Of a stretch of 64,000 nucleotides of DNA, positions 34,964 through 43,846 are shown piece by piece. The DNA lies in contig PHBH01000004.1 in NCBI GenBank assembly GCA_002840535.1, forward strand, positions 1-64,000, written 5' to 3'. Position 1 is the first letter of the stretch, and each line of letters begins with the position of its first letter. Source of the DNA: Deltaproteobacteria bacterium HGW-Deltaproteobacteria-15 (GTDB lineage: Bacteria; Desulfobacterota; DSM-4660; Desulfatiglandales; HGW-15). The notes under the pieces were generated by a model. It was not told the origin of the DNA and ran no database searches. It worked only from the letters and a program-made list of their open reading frames with translations. A program made the position numbers and the translations under genes.

Positions 34964-36739
34964 GTGGATCGTGCTGATGAGATCAAAAAGTTCTATCTGG
35001 AGCATCTGCCCGGTGCGAGAGTGGAGGCCGACATCCTGAAGGCGCCGTGTCCTTTTTGTGAGACCACCCGGAAAGAGACCACAGGAACGCTGGTAGCCTT
35101 TCTAGACCCAGAGAGCTATTTTCTAGGGTTCTTCCGTTGTCTCAACCGGTGCACTCCCGGCGGCTTTCCCCTCCATTTCGGCCAAATCATGGGTGTGAAA
35201 CCGCAGGAGATCCCCGGTCATGATCCGGAAGACGAGCCCTATGCAAGGGACACGGCTTATCCCCCGAGGAATCTCGGTGGGGAGATGAAAAAATATGTCT
35301 CGCTGATGGGCGACGAACAATATTCCTACTTCAGTCAACTGGGTGCTTCAAGGTCAACGGTCGAGGAAATGAGAATCGGCTACAACGGCCGTTACATCGT
35401 TTACCCTTACTTCCTCGAAGATGGGAACTGCTATGCCGCGAGGTGCGTTCTGCCCGGCCGCGAGGAGGATCAGTTCTGGCATGGCGACAAGGATTTCTTC
35501 TCGGAACAGTTCCGCATTTATAATGTCCAGGAGATCGAAAGATGCAGGGATGGTTCCCTTCTCGTCACTGAGGGGGAGAACAGCCTCCTCGCGCTGAGGG
35601 AGCTCGGTTTCCCGGGGATTGCAGTCCCCTCTTTTACGGACCTCGAATCCATCGGTCCGGAGAGGTTCGGGAAAATCAGGAACATCTTTATATGGATGAA
35701 CAACTCGCCTGAGGCTTACCTGTCGGCCCGCGCTCTCGCGAACAGGTTGGGGTACAGGGCGAGAATCATACAATGGCCTCAGGGCGCAAAAAGGGGAGCC
35801 AGTCTCTCTCAGCTTTCCATGCAGGAGGGAAAAGGATTCCGGGCGGTTGTGGCCGGCATGATCAAAAGTTCAAAATCGTATTCACCATTCGCTTCAGTCG
35901 AGAAGGAGCACAGCCATTTTCTGACAACCCTTGAAAGGAAGAAGGGCCGGGGCCTGGCCGGGCTGAGCACTGGTTTCGACAAACTGGACAAAGCCCTTGA
36001 CGGGATACGTGGCATCAACATCATGGGCGGGCAGCCCAAAGCGGGAAAATCCTCATTCTTTATGCAGGTCTCCACTGCGATGGCCGGAAAAAAGACCCCG
36101 GTCATCTACTACGATTTCGAGAATGGCCGGGAGAAGATCTACACGAGAACACTCTGCCGCCTGAGCCGGCTCTCAGAAAGGGAGATGAGGGAAGCTTCAC
36201 CGGATCGGGGGGAATGGGAGAGACTGGAAAGCGCAGGTTCCGACCTCAAGAAACTGCTCCAATACTTCAGGGTAGTCACGGACAGGAAAGTGAGCCCTGA
36301 GATCATGAGGAGGCAGATCGATTTTCTTCAGCACGAAACGAGGAGAGATTACACACTGGTCGTAGTGGACAGCCTCCACAAACTTCCCTTCAAGAATTTG
36401 TCGGAACGCAGGACCGGCATAGACGAGTGGCTCCGAAATATGGAGGCCATCCGGGATGAGCAGAATGTTTCCTTTCTCGTCATTTCCGAGCTCTCCAGGG
36501 GAGAAGGTGGCCATTATGATCAGAAACCGGATCTCGGCTCATTCAAGGAATCCGGCGACATCGAATACAGCGCGGACAATGCCCTCATCTTCGTCCCTTC
36601 ATTGGATCCGCAGAAACAAACCGGGCTGCAGGAGGCGAGGAAGAGCACGCTGTGGCTGGTGGCGAGCAGGGAAAACAGCCCTGGCCGCGTGGCCGAATAT
36701 CTTCTGGACTACCCCTATTGGGGATTCAAGGAACTTTGA
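34964..36739 (+). CDS. T7 gp4-like primase-helicase (zinc finger, TOPRIM, DnaB-type ATPase)
   Basis: 591 residues from a GTG with AGGAGG 7 bases upstream. An N-terminal zinc ribbon (Cys29, Cys32, Cys59, Cys63) is followed by a TOPRIM-like segment SLLVTEGENSLLALREL near 195. The C-terminal RecA-fold helicase domain has Walker A GQPKAGKSS near 355 and Walker B TLVVVDSLHKL near 463. This is the layout of phage-type bifunctional primase-helicases and of mitochondrial Twinkle. No phage structural, integrase or replication-initiator gene is nearby, so it is an orphan: possibly a domesticated phage remnant or a repair helicase. Confidence 0.8.
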   Translation: MDRADEIKKFYLEHLPGARVEADILKAPCPFCETTRKETTGTLVAFLDPESYFLGFFRCLNRCTPGGFPLHFGQIMGVKPQEIPGHDPEDEPYARDTAYPPRNLGGEMKKYVSLMGDEQYSYFSQLGASRSTVEEMRIGYNGRYIVYPYFLEDGNCYAARCVLPGREEDQFWHGDKDFFSEQFRIYNVQEIERCRDGSLLVTEGENSLLALRELGFPGIAVPSFTDLESIGPERFGKIRNIFIWMNNSPEAYLSARALANRLGYRARIIQWPQGAKRGASLSQLSMQEGKGFRAVVAGMIKSSKSYSPFASVEKEHSHFLTTLERKKGRGLAGLSTGFDKLDKALDGIRGINIMGGQPKAGKSSFFMQVSTAMAGKKTPVIYYDFENGREKIYTRTLCRLSRLSEREMREASPDRGEWERLESAGSDLKKLLQYFRVVTDRKVSPEIMRRQIDFLQHETRRDYTLVVVDSLHKLPFKNLSERRTGIDEWLRNMEAIRDEQNVSFLVISELSRGEGGHYDQKPDLGSFKESGDIEYSADNALIFVPSLDPQKQTGLQEARKSTLWLVASRENSPGRVAEYLLDYPYWGFKEL

Positions 36740-36877
36740 AAAACGAACCGCAGAATGTCCAATATCGAATTTCCAAGGAAGTAAGAAGATTCCTTCGTCA
36801 TTGGAAATTTCGCATTCCACATTGGAAATTGACTGGTCCGATCCAATTACCAGTGTATTGGAAAGGGACAGAAGATC

Positions 36878-36944
36878 GCCACTAAGGCACTAAGACACAA
36901 AGAAAACCGCAATGACTTCCTTGGTGCCTTTGTGTCTTGGTGGC
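36878..36944. terminator. Inverted repeat between convergent genes
   Basis: CCACTAAGGCACTAAGACACAAAG and the downstream CTTTGTGTCTTGGTGG are complementary over about 16 bases. It lies between the helicase (plus) and the small coiled-coil gene (minus), so it may end transcription from both sides; it could equally be a dispersed element. Confidence 0.4.
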
Positions 36945-36953
36945 GGAAATACT

Positions 36954-37280
36954 TCACGTCTTGCGAGTCCCGGGCTGGTCCTTCTCATCCATTCTGAAAT
37001 CGCGGAGCCATTCCTTCAGCCTATCCAGCTCCTGTTCCAATCGAGGGACAATATCCTTTCGGAGTTTTTTCCCGGCATCCTTTCGTAGCTTTTCGAGCTC
37101 GTCTATGAGCTCCTTGACTTTCTTCTCAATATTCTCATAGGTGTCCCCGGAAGGATTTCCATTCGGTGGGTCCTCATTCTGAACCCGGGTCCAACTGCAA
37201 AATGCGGGAGGGCTGAGGGACGGGCAATACGAACCGAGTAGAAAAACCCCGATTGTGATGACTAAAGCTGTCTTTTTCAT
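36954..37280 (-). CDS. Small exported coiled-coil protein
   Basis: 108 residues with an N-terminal signal (ALVITIGVFLLGSYC, with a possible lipoprotein Cys at 19). From 48 on it is a charged heptad-rich helix (EKKVKELIDELEKLRKD and so on) predicted to form a coiled coil. Its ATG overlaps the HD-protein stop by four bases. I recognise no family. Confidence 0.55.
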   Translation of the reverse strand: MKKTALVITIGVFLLGSYCPSLSPPAFCSWTRVQNEDPPNGNPSGDTYENIEKKVKELIDELEKLRKDAGKKLRKDIVPRLEQELDRLKEWLRDFRMDEKDQPGTRKT

Positions 37281-37840
37281 TTTGCGACCTCACCTTTTCC
37301 TCGTACCATCTCAGAAAGGTCTTCGGGCTCGAAGCGGAGCGTTGAAAAAATCTTCTTCTCCACTCCCTTGCAGATTCTGAAATTATCGGCAATGGCCCGG
37401 CTGAGGGACTCCAACCCTTTTCCGTAGCGTTCGATGAGATACTCCAGTCTCTCTTCGAGGCTGACAACGGCATCATGATTCACTCTCTTGTCTGCATAGT
37501 ACACGATCTCCTTCTCGGTGACCGGGCCTTCAAGGAGAGGATTCCTTAACCGTACATGCTCACCGACAATCTCCGCTATCTCGTCCAGACCGTGTCGAAT
37601 GCAGATCTCTCTGCCTTTCGCAGAATGATCCTCCCCTGACCCAAAACAGAGGGATTTTGCTATATCATGCATCAGGGCGCCTGCCCTTACCTTCTCCAGC
37701 GACAGGGTCGCCCCTGCCTCTTGAAGGGCGGCAGTTAAAATGGCGGCGATCCTTTCCACCATGATGGAGTGATCCCTGATATGCGCGGGCATCTCGTAGA
37801 TCTCCATGAATTCGAAACATGCGCTGATCGAGGGAGTCAA
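37277..37840 (-). CDS. HD-domain (HDIG-type) phosphohydrolase-like protein
   Basis: 187 residues from a TTG with AGGAAG about 9 bases upstream. This start keeps the usual N-terminal pattern (PSxxxCFEFMEIYEMPAHIRDHS). Metal ligands are visible: His in RDHS, the HD pair in ALMHDIAKSL and an Asp in ADKRVNHD. These stand-alone HDIG proteins are predicted phosphohydrolases of nucleotides or signalling molecules; the substrate is unknown. It is coupled to the coiled-coil gene. Confidence 0.8.
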   Translation of the reverse strand: MTPSISACFEFMEIYEMPAHIRDHSIMVERIAAILTAALQEAGATLSLEKVRAGALMHDIAKSLCFGSGEDHSAKGREICIRHGLDEIAEIVGEHVRLRNPLLEGPVTEKEIVYYADKRVNHDAVVSLEERLEYLIERYGKGLESLSRAIADNFRICKGVEKKIFSTLRFEPEDLSEMVRGKGEVAK

Positions 37841-38007
37841 CTGTGGTTCTTCCTGGAATTAGATAACAGATATCTTAGTTTGCCAGGAATTTGATTGAGA
37901 AGGCAAGGGTATTCATTGAACATGGATCATTTGTCATTGATCATTTGGGGACCAGGAGAAGATATCTATACCTTCGTCATTCCGGACTTGATGCGGAATC
38001 CCAGGGA

Positions 38008-39123
38008 TTACTTGCTTGTATAGGTGAAGGCTTTCGGGATGGGACGAACGAGAATCCGGCCGCAGGTTTTCTCGTCGAAAGCCCCTGCATCTTCAAGGGC
38101 GTTGAGGATGGAATCCACCTTGCTCTTGTCAACGGCCATGTTGCACGCTTCCCGAGCCGCTGAAATAGACTTGTTCGCAGGATCGGAAGAACCCTGATAT
38201 CTCATCCTGCTGATTGTCGCCCCCCCGGCGCCGGCACGCATGGCCGCCTTCACCAGATCCTGAGCCCTGCCCTCATTGCAGATCAGTGTCAGGTCAGAGA
38301 GATCATGCAGCAGATATCTTTCGTTCTGCATGATGATGGTTTGTGCCGAACGCTTCCGCCAGCCGGTATCCCCCTTCAATTCATCCAGGGTTGCTATAAT
38401 CTGCTCTATACTGGCTACGTGTCGGGTAATTCCGTGGGTAATCTTCGTGTCAACCAGGCCCCTGGAAATCGGGTAGGTAAATATAAATCCTTTGCCCGGC
38501 CGGTCGAGATTTCCGGCATTGACCATCATCTTCATGACCGTGTCAGAATCGAAGGTACTGACAGCCAGATGGATGATCTCCTTTTCGGCAGGGATGGCAA
38601 TGCGAAGAAGCCCCAGCTTATCTCTGATCCCGGTTCCGATCCCAAAGGAGATGACAGGCACGCAGGATCCGGTGTCCAGGGCTACCCGGGCCACCTGGTT
38701 GGCTTGTCCTCTTTGAACAATGCAGCAGATACCTGTGAGTCGTGATCGTTTTCTGATGGATTGATCGGTGCTCAGGGGCAGGTGGTTCTCTGGAAACAGA
38801 CCCGGCGACGCAAAAACGGTCGCCTGTTCGCTGAAAACCGAACCTCTTCCGGGAATGTTCAGTTCCGCTTGCTGGATAATGGAGTTTAGAGCCGCTTCCT
38901 CTTGCGGGGGATCCACCATAAAGGAGAGAATATCCCCCTGCTCTTCCATCAGCATGAACGGACGGACCAGGCCCAACCCCTTCCTTTTCTCCTGCAGGAT
39001 GATTATGCGGGCGGGGCCGATGTTATAGTCGACAATCCCTGCCGCGGCCAGGGAGGTCAACAGCGGTCTGGTGAGCCCCCTCTTGACGACAACGGTGATG
39101 TTCGAGACGCTTCTGCTCTCCAT
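38008..39123 (-). CDS. P-II-like regulatory protein paired with DUF1538 membrane protein
   Basis: 371 residues. The ATG at 39123 overlaps the DUF1538 stop by one base. The protein is built of repeated P-II-like ferredoxin folds: the first near 1-100 (NITVVVKRGLTRPLL, then GLGLVRPFMLM), a second near 115-240 (GICCIVQRGQANQVA, FIFTYPISRGLVDT), and a Gly-rich C-terminal unit with AMRAGAGGATISRMR, which resembles the P-II T-loop-following strand. P-II proteins bind ATP/ADP and small effectors and gate membrane transporters. Here it would control its neighbour; that is inference from fold and coupling. Confidence 0.72.
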   Translation of the reverse strand: MESRSVSNITVVVKRGLTRPLLTSLAAAGIVDYNIGPARIIILQEKRKGLGLVRPFMLMEEQGDILSFMVDPPQEEAALNSIIQQAELNIPGRGSVFSEQATVFASPGLFPENHLPLSTDQSIRKRSRLTGICCIVQRGQANQVARVALDTGSCVPVISFGIGTGIRDKLGLLRIAIPAEKEIIHLAVSTFDSDTVMKMMVNAGNLDRPGKGFIFTYPISRGLVDTKITHGITRHVASIEQIIATLDELKGDTGWRKRSAQTIIMQNERYLLHDLSDLTLICNEGRAQDLVKAAMRAGAGGATISRMRYQGSSDPANKSISAAREACNMAVDKSKVDSILNALEDAGAFDEKTCGRILVRPIPKAFTYTSK

Positions 39124-41240
39124 CACTTCCCAACCTCTTTGTCCTGCAGCCTCGGGCCGGGCTCTTTCAAACCGACCTCCTGCTGCTTTTTGACCCTGAG
39201 ACCGATGAAAAGGACGGACAGAATGGGACAAACAGAAGCCATGGCCAGGATGCCGAAACCCTCGACCACCCCGATCTGGTTGCCGATGCCCAGCCCCATT
39301 GCCAGAACCAGTGGCACCGTTACCGGGCCTGTGGTTACCCCTGCACTGTCCCATCCTATGCTCACAAACTCTTCCGTTGAAGACCATGTCAGGAAAAGGA
39401 GGAGAACGTAAGGTGGAGCAAGAAGCCAGAACAAGGAAATCCCGTAGACGATCTTCAACACCCCCAGCGCAATCCCGGTCCCAACTCCAACAGCCACGGA
39501 ATGCATCAGCAAGGTTTTCTTGAATGTGCCTACCGTGATCTCTTCGACCGAAATTCCCAGGGCATTCAGAGCCGGTTCTGCCAGGGTTGCTCCATACCCC
39601 ATGACAAATGCGAAAAACACAATGAGAATCACACCCAGATAACTGTCCCCGAACATCGGCCCCTTCCTGGGAATGTGAACATAACTCTTCGACTTGGGAT
39701 CATAGACCTTCTCATTGTAAGGAAATGCGTCAATCCTGTTGCCGGTCCTGAAAAAGAAGAAGCGGTGTTCTTTGCCTTTTTCATCGATGGCCTTCTGCAC
39801 CATCTCGATATCGAAATTACGGATGAGCTGTTTCTGTTCAGGCAGCTCCACCTCCTTGAAAGAAGAGGGCAGTCTCTGGCCCACCTGGGTGCCCAGCTTT
39901 GCCAGACCGAGCTCAATGCCCACATTGAAAAGCGTCATCCCGAGAAGAGCGAAGAAAATTCCCAGAAAGATCTCATCCGCGCGCTGAAGTTTTTCTCTTA
40001 GAAAAAAAACCAGCACTATGAGAAGGAATATCACCAACGGAATGATGGCCTGGAGAGCAAGGGTGCTGTTGCGCAAGCCGACATCCAGAAAATCGACCGC
40101 TGCCCCTTCTTCGGGATGACCCCCCGGATTCTCCATTGTCTTCCCAGTGCCAAACACTGCCGCCTGCTGTTCTTTGGTTCCCTTTGTCAAAGCCCATTGA
40201 TGAACCGCTTTGAGATCCGACCCGAAGACTTCCTTTCTTTTTTCCTTGTCGGTCGAGATTCTTTTTAACAGAGTGAGCATTTCCTCGACGTTCCCGTCGA
40301 ACAAGGTCACCTGTTGTGACGGTCCGAGATGTTTGAAGGTGTATCCGATGAATTCATCTTTGCTGTCGAACAGGCTCAGGACTTTCTGCCTGTTTTCTGA
40401 TTTGTAAAACTCCTCCTGCGTCATCGGCGAAGGTATCCCCTGCTGCAGGACAGCGCCAAGGGCAAAGACGGTGACGACCGGAAAAAGGGAAGCGAGTGTC
40501 ACGACCCCGAAGCCGGATGATTCATCCCCTCCTTTGGTCGCCATGCGGCAAACCCCTATTCCCAATGCAAGCACCAGGGGCACGGTGACCGGGCCTGTGG
40601 TAACCGCGCCGCAATCCCAGGCCAGACCCATAATGGCTGACAGATTCGAATCAAAGTTTGCCCACCCGCTCATTACGAGCAGAGAGCCCACTAAAATGTA
40701 AATGAAGGGTTTTAAGGACCAGTTGTACAGATATCGCAGCATGCCGAAAAGCACTGCTATTCCTACTCCCATGCCGACTGCATAAACAAGGTGTTGGGAG
40801 TATTTGTTCAACATGAGAAAAAGGAGCGGGGCCTCCCACGGCCTCACTGTCTCCCCGGCCGTCTTGAGGATTCCAATAGCCGGCTCGGCAAAGGTGGCCC
40901 CTACCCCCAGAATAAACGCAAAGGCCGATATCATCAGGGCATTCGTTTTTTGAGGGAGTTTTAGACCTATGGCTTCTCCGAGCGGCATAAGTCCCAGCAG
41001 GAGACCCTCCATAAAAAAGGCCAACCCCCCGATGACAATCGCCAGCCCTGCAGCGATCGTCGAGGCCTCGACGATCTCCATGCGCAAAACCACGGTCTGG
41101 AAGAAAAACAAGTAAACGATGATGAGAGCGACGGACTTGACCTGCTCCAGGATCCGGTTCTTGGCATACGGAAGCAGGATATTGAAGGACTGCCTGGGGC
41201 TTAGCTTGATCTTTTCCTGTTTCATACCACGGCTTGTCAT
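39123..41240 (-). CDS. DUF1538 integral membrane protein
   Basis: About 705 residues. The start is uncertain: ATG at 41240 or 41225, both with weak ribosome sites. The protein has two homologous halves, each with several membrane helices. Duplicated motifs are ILGVGATFAEPAIGILK and VMGYGATLAEPALNALG, and WDCGAVTTGPVTVPLVLA and WDSAGVTTGPVTVPLVLA, which are the DUF1538 signature. The halves are separated by soluble segments with long charged helices (about 295-390). The Gly-Thr-rich re-entrant-like motif suggests a transporter or channel; the substrate is unknown. The P-II-like partner follows immediately. Confidence 0.78.
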   Translation of the reverse strand: MTSRGMKQEKIKLSPRQSFNILLPYAKNRILEQVKSVALIIVYLFFFQTVVLRMEIVEASTIAAGLAIVIGGLAFFMEGLLLGLMPLGEAIGLKLPQKTNALMISAFAFILGVGATFAEPAIGILKTAGETVRPWEAPLLFLMLNKYSQHLVYAVGMGVGIAVLFGMLRYLYNWSLKPFIYILVGSLLVMSGWANFDSNLSAIMGLAWDCGAVTTGPVTVPLVLALGIGVCRMATKGGDESSGFGVVTLASLFPVVTVFALGAVLQQGIPSPMTQEEFYKSENRQKVLSLFDSKDEFIGYTFKHLGPSQQVTLFDGNVEEMLTLLKRISTDKEKRKEVFGSDLKAVHQWALTKGTKEQQAAVFGTGKTMENPGGHPEEGAAVDFLDVGLRNSTLALQAIIPLVIFLLIVLVFFLREKLQRADEIFLGIFFALLGMTLFNVGIELGLAKLGTQVGQRLPSSFKEVELPEQKQLIRNFDIEMVQKAIDEKGKEHRFFFFRTGNRIDAFPYNEKVYDPKSKSYVHIPRKGPMFGDSYLGVILIVFFAFVMGYGATLAEPALNALGISVEEITVGTFKKTLLMHSVAVGVGTGIALGVLKIVYGISLFWLLAPPYVLLLFLTWSSTEEFVSIGWDSAGVTTGPVTVPLVLAMGLGIGNQIGVVEGFGILAMASVCPILSVLFIGLRVKKQQEVGLKEPGPRLQDKEVGK

Positions 41241-41520
41241 GGAACTCACAATGGCCTGCAAGGGCTCAAAGGTACCAGATCCTCCCCTCTTCGGAGATCT
41301 TACTTTACCTACTCGGATACGCAGCCTCTTTACGGGATTATCCTCTCCCTGTCAAGACAAGAAGCCTTTTTCCCTGCAGCTTGATGCAGGAAGCTTCAAT
41401 ACGCCAAAATCCGATTTAGAATACCGGGTCTTTGGAAGTGTTTTAGGGGCAGACGGTATTTTCTTCCCTCCGAACCGCTCGTAATCTGTGACAAAGCAAC
41501 CAACCTTTAGGAGGCAAAAC

Positions 41521-41967
41521 ATGCATGAATTCCTGGAAGAGCTGAAGAAGGACCATCAAGAGGTGAAAGACATCCTTGAGAAACTGAAGAGCAGCGGAGG
41601 GGAAAAAAGTCGGGAGAAGCTCTTTTTAGAGCTCAAGAAAGAAATCCAGCCGCATATGAAGGCGGAAGAAAAGGCCTTTTACCCCATCCTCACCAAGGAG
41701 AAGGAGTCAAAGGAGAACGCTCTCGAGGGCTTTGAGGAGCATCATGTCACGGAGATGGTGCTCAAGGAATTGGACAAGATGGGGAAGGCGGAGGAGCGCT
41801 GGCTGGCCAAGATGAAGGTTTTCGCCGAACTGGTCGACCACCACGTGGAGGAGGAGGAGAGCAAGATCTTCAAGGATGCGCAGAGCATCCTGGACGACGA
41901 ACAGATGGACGAGATCCTGGAAGAGTTCAATGAACAAAAGGAGCAGCTGAAAAAAAAGATCAAATAA
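41521..41967 (+). CDS. Hemerythrin (HHE) domain protein
   Basis: 148 residues from 41521, with AGGAGG 6 bases upstream. A four-helix bundle carries the diiron ligands: His in KDHQEV, His/Glu in PHMKAEEKAFYP, His in EEHHVTEMV and DHHVEEEES. The C-terminal tail is Glu/Lys-rich. It likely senses or binds O2, NO or iron. It stands alone on the plus strand. Confidence 0.85.
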   Translation: MHEFLEELKKDHQEVKDILEKLKSSGGEKSREKLFLELKKEIQPHMKAEEKAFYPILTKEKESKENALEGFEEHHVTEMVLKELDKMGKAEERWLAKMKVFAELVDHHVEEEESKIFKDAQSILDDEQMDEILEEFNEQKEQLKKKIK

Positions 41968-42084
41968 CGAATTTCAGGCAGAAGCGGGGGAGGTTTGAAG
42001 GCAGGGCGCTTTTGCCGATCGTGAGATCCCGTTCGACGTTCTCGGAGAACGTTTCGGCGAAGCGCCCCGGGATGGTTTGATCGC

Positions 42085-42528
42085 CTATCTCATGATCTGC
42101 TCCAGCAGGGCGACCGCAGACTGCACGCACGGGGTGCAGACGCTGTTGAGCAGATTCTTCTCCTTGAAATATCTTTGCCCTTCCCTGGTCATCAGATCGC
42201 AGTCCCGGATCAACTCGCGGCAGAGACAGGTGCCATGCCTTTCTCTGAACCCGTCCATGAGCTCCCTGGTCTTATTATAGGCGATCTCCTTCGCCCGCTT
42301 GTTGTCGTCGGCTCCTTGCCCGTATTTCAAACCGATCACCATGATCCCGCCTGTCACAGCGCCGCAGACCTCCTGCTTTCCTGCCATGCCTCCACCAAAA
42401 CCGCCGGCAATTTTGAGAGCGGTCTCCTCCTCAAGGTTCAGATCCTCACAGAAGGCATACAGCACAGATTGCGCGCAATTGTACCCCTTTAGAAATTTCT
42501 CCATCGCCTTTTCGACTTTGCTCATCAT
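42085..42528 (-). CDS. C_GCAxxG_C_C family redox protein
   Basis: 147 residues. The ATG at 42528 has AGGAG 6 bases upstream. The family motifs are present: Cys18 in YNCAQSVLYAFCED, GGFGGGMAGKQEVCGAVTGG, CLCRELIRDC and CTPCVQSA. These small multi-cysteine proteins are thought to bind a metal or take part in redox chemistry, and often sit by transporters. A second such domain is fused to ArsM at 50643-51992. Confidence 0.82.
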   Translation of the reverse strand: MMSKVEKAMEKFLKGYNCAQSVLYAFCEDLNLEEETALKIAGGFGGGMAGKQEVCGAVTGGIMVIGLKYGQGADDNKRAKEIAYNKTRELMDGFRERHGTCLCRELIRDCDLMTREGQRYFKEKNLLNSVCTPCVQSAVALLEQIMR

Positions 42529-42689
42529 CCATTTCTCCTTGAGGCTGCAGCGAGCTTCAATGCAGTCACGCAACCACGAAATACTTGAACGGTCAAAACG
42601 AAATGGGAGTGCCACCCCATCTTCTCCGGAAGCAGGCACTGGTATCCTTAGCACAAGAACCGGAATTCCTCAATTCAAGGAGGTCGCAC

Positions 42690-42956
42690 ATGGAAATAGA
42701 GCGAACAATGGTGTCCCGGAGATGGGTCATCAAAACACTTTCCTGCCTTGCCTGCGCCATTCCCATATCGGGCCTGGCAAGCACCCTTCATGCACAGGCA
42801 AAAGTGAGCAAGGAACAGGCTGCCTATCAGGACAAGCCCAAAGGAGATCAGTCGTGCTCGAACTGTGCACACTTCGTTCCGCCTCGAGCATGCGCAGTGG
42901 TGGCAGGGGATATCAGCCCCGACGGCTGGTCTAAATATTGGGCTGCAAAAAAATAG
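42690..42956 (+). CDS. Tat-exported HiPIP-like protein with a missing fourth Cys
   Basis: 88 residues from 42690 (AAGGAGG 6 bases upstream). Twin-arginine signal SRRWVIKT (Arg10, Arg11) is followed by a hydrophobic stretch and an AQA cleavage site near 35. The mature part has the HiPIP layout CSNC (Cys56, Cys59), RACAVVAG (Cys68) and the closing GWSKYW, where the usual GWC cysteine is Ser81. HiPIPs are periplasmic [4Fe-4S] electron carriers. With three Cys and a Ser, the cluster would be altered or absent. Confidence 0.75.
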   Translation: MEIERTMVSRRWVIKTLSCLACAIPISGLASTLHAQAKVSKEQAAYQDKPKGDQSCSNCAHFVPPRACAVVAGDISPDGWSKYWAAKK

Positions 42957-43017
42957 GGCTGTCGATCGGCGGTCGCCAAGCGCACGGGACCCCTTCCCGT
43001 CTTCTTAACTCCTCCCG

Positions 43018-43043
43018 GCCCCCTCTTAATCTGAGAGGGGGGC
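43018..43043 (+). terminator. Hairpin after the HiPIP-like gene
   Basis: GCCCCCTCT pairs with AGAGGGGGGC around a 7-base loop, 60 bases after the stop. The following sequence is mixed rather than T-rich. Confidence 0.5.
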
Positions 43044-43184
43044 TCCTCTATAGCTAACGCCTCACATCCTTCTTTCTAATCGGCTGCAGGAGATATTCTG
43101 CCGTTGCTGTTGCCCTGATACTTGAAAGGGACCCTGAAATAAACTACCATAGGCAGCACTTTAGCTGAACGAAGGATGGAGTGA

Positions 43185-43742
43185 TTGGAAACATTTATTT
43201 ATAATTACGGGTACTTGGCAATTCTCATAGGTTCGATGGTCGAAGGTGAAATCATACTTCTGCTGGGTGGGCTTGCAGCTTATTCAGGATATCTGTCCCT
43301 GCCATGGGTGATCTCCATCGCCTTTTTCGGCACATTCGTGGCGGACCAGGTATACTTTTTTCTCGGCCGATGGCACAGCCCCAGGATCCTTGCAGCGCGC
43401 CCCTCATGGAAAGCGCGCATGAACAAGGCAGAAAGACTGTTCCGCAGATTCAGGACTCCCCTTATTCTCATTTTCCGATTCCTCTATGGAATTCGCGCAG
43501 TCCTCGTCTTTGTCATCGGGATGAGCCGAATTCCTGCCACCAAATTTGCCATTCTCAACGCGCTCGGCGCATTGATTTGGGCCATTACCGTGGGAACCGG
43601 CGGGTATTTCTTCGGCAGCGTCTTTGAGGTTCTGCTGGGGAAAGTAAAAGCGGTTGAGCTCTCATTGCTGGGCGCGATGCTCGTCACCGGATCGGTTGTC
43701 TGGATCGCCAGGTTTCTAAGAAAAAAGTGGGCCCGGGCATAG
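43185..43742 (+). CDS. DedA family membrane protein
   Basis: 185 residues from a TTG with GGAG close upstream. Features of the DedA/VTT family are an N-terminal acidic site (GSMVEGEIILLLGG), the re-entrant-like GTFVADQVYFFLGRW and the conserved RFLYGIRAVLVFVIGMSRIP, with a Gly-rich turn (GTGGYFFG). DedA proteins are membrane lipid scramblase/flippase-type and envelope homeostasis proteins. It stands alone. Confidence 0.82.
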   Translation: METFIYNYGYLAILIGSMVEGEIILLLGGLAAYSGYLSLPWVISIAFFGTFVADQVYFFLGRWHSPRILAARPSWKARMNKAERLFRRFRTPLILIFRFLYGIRAVLVFVIGMSRIPATKFAILNALGALIWAITVGTGGYFFGSVFEVLLGKVKAVELSLLGAMLVTGSVVWIARFLRKKWARA

Positions 43743-43846
43743 ACAATCCTGGATCATATGCGCCCCTCCCATCGCCCTCTCATCCCTCTTGACGGGGGAT
43801 GCGAATCTCTTTAATGTACGATAATCGCTTCAAAAGTGGAGTTCTT

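Noticed and set aside
38008..39387. 459-residue version of the P-II-like protein
   Set aside because: The extra 88 residues are the out-of-frame 3' end of the DUF1538 gene; a start overlapping its stop is natural.
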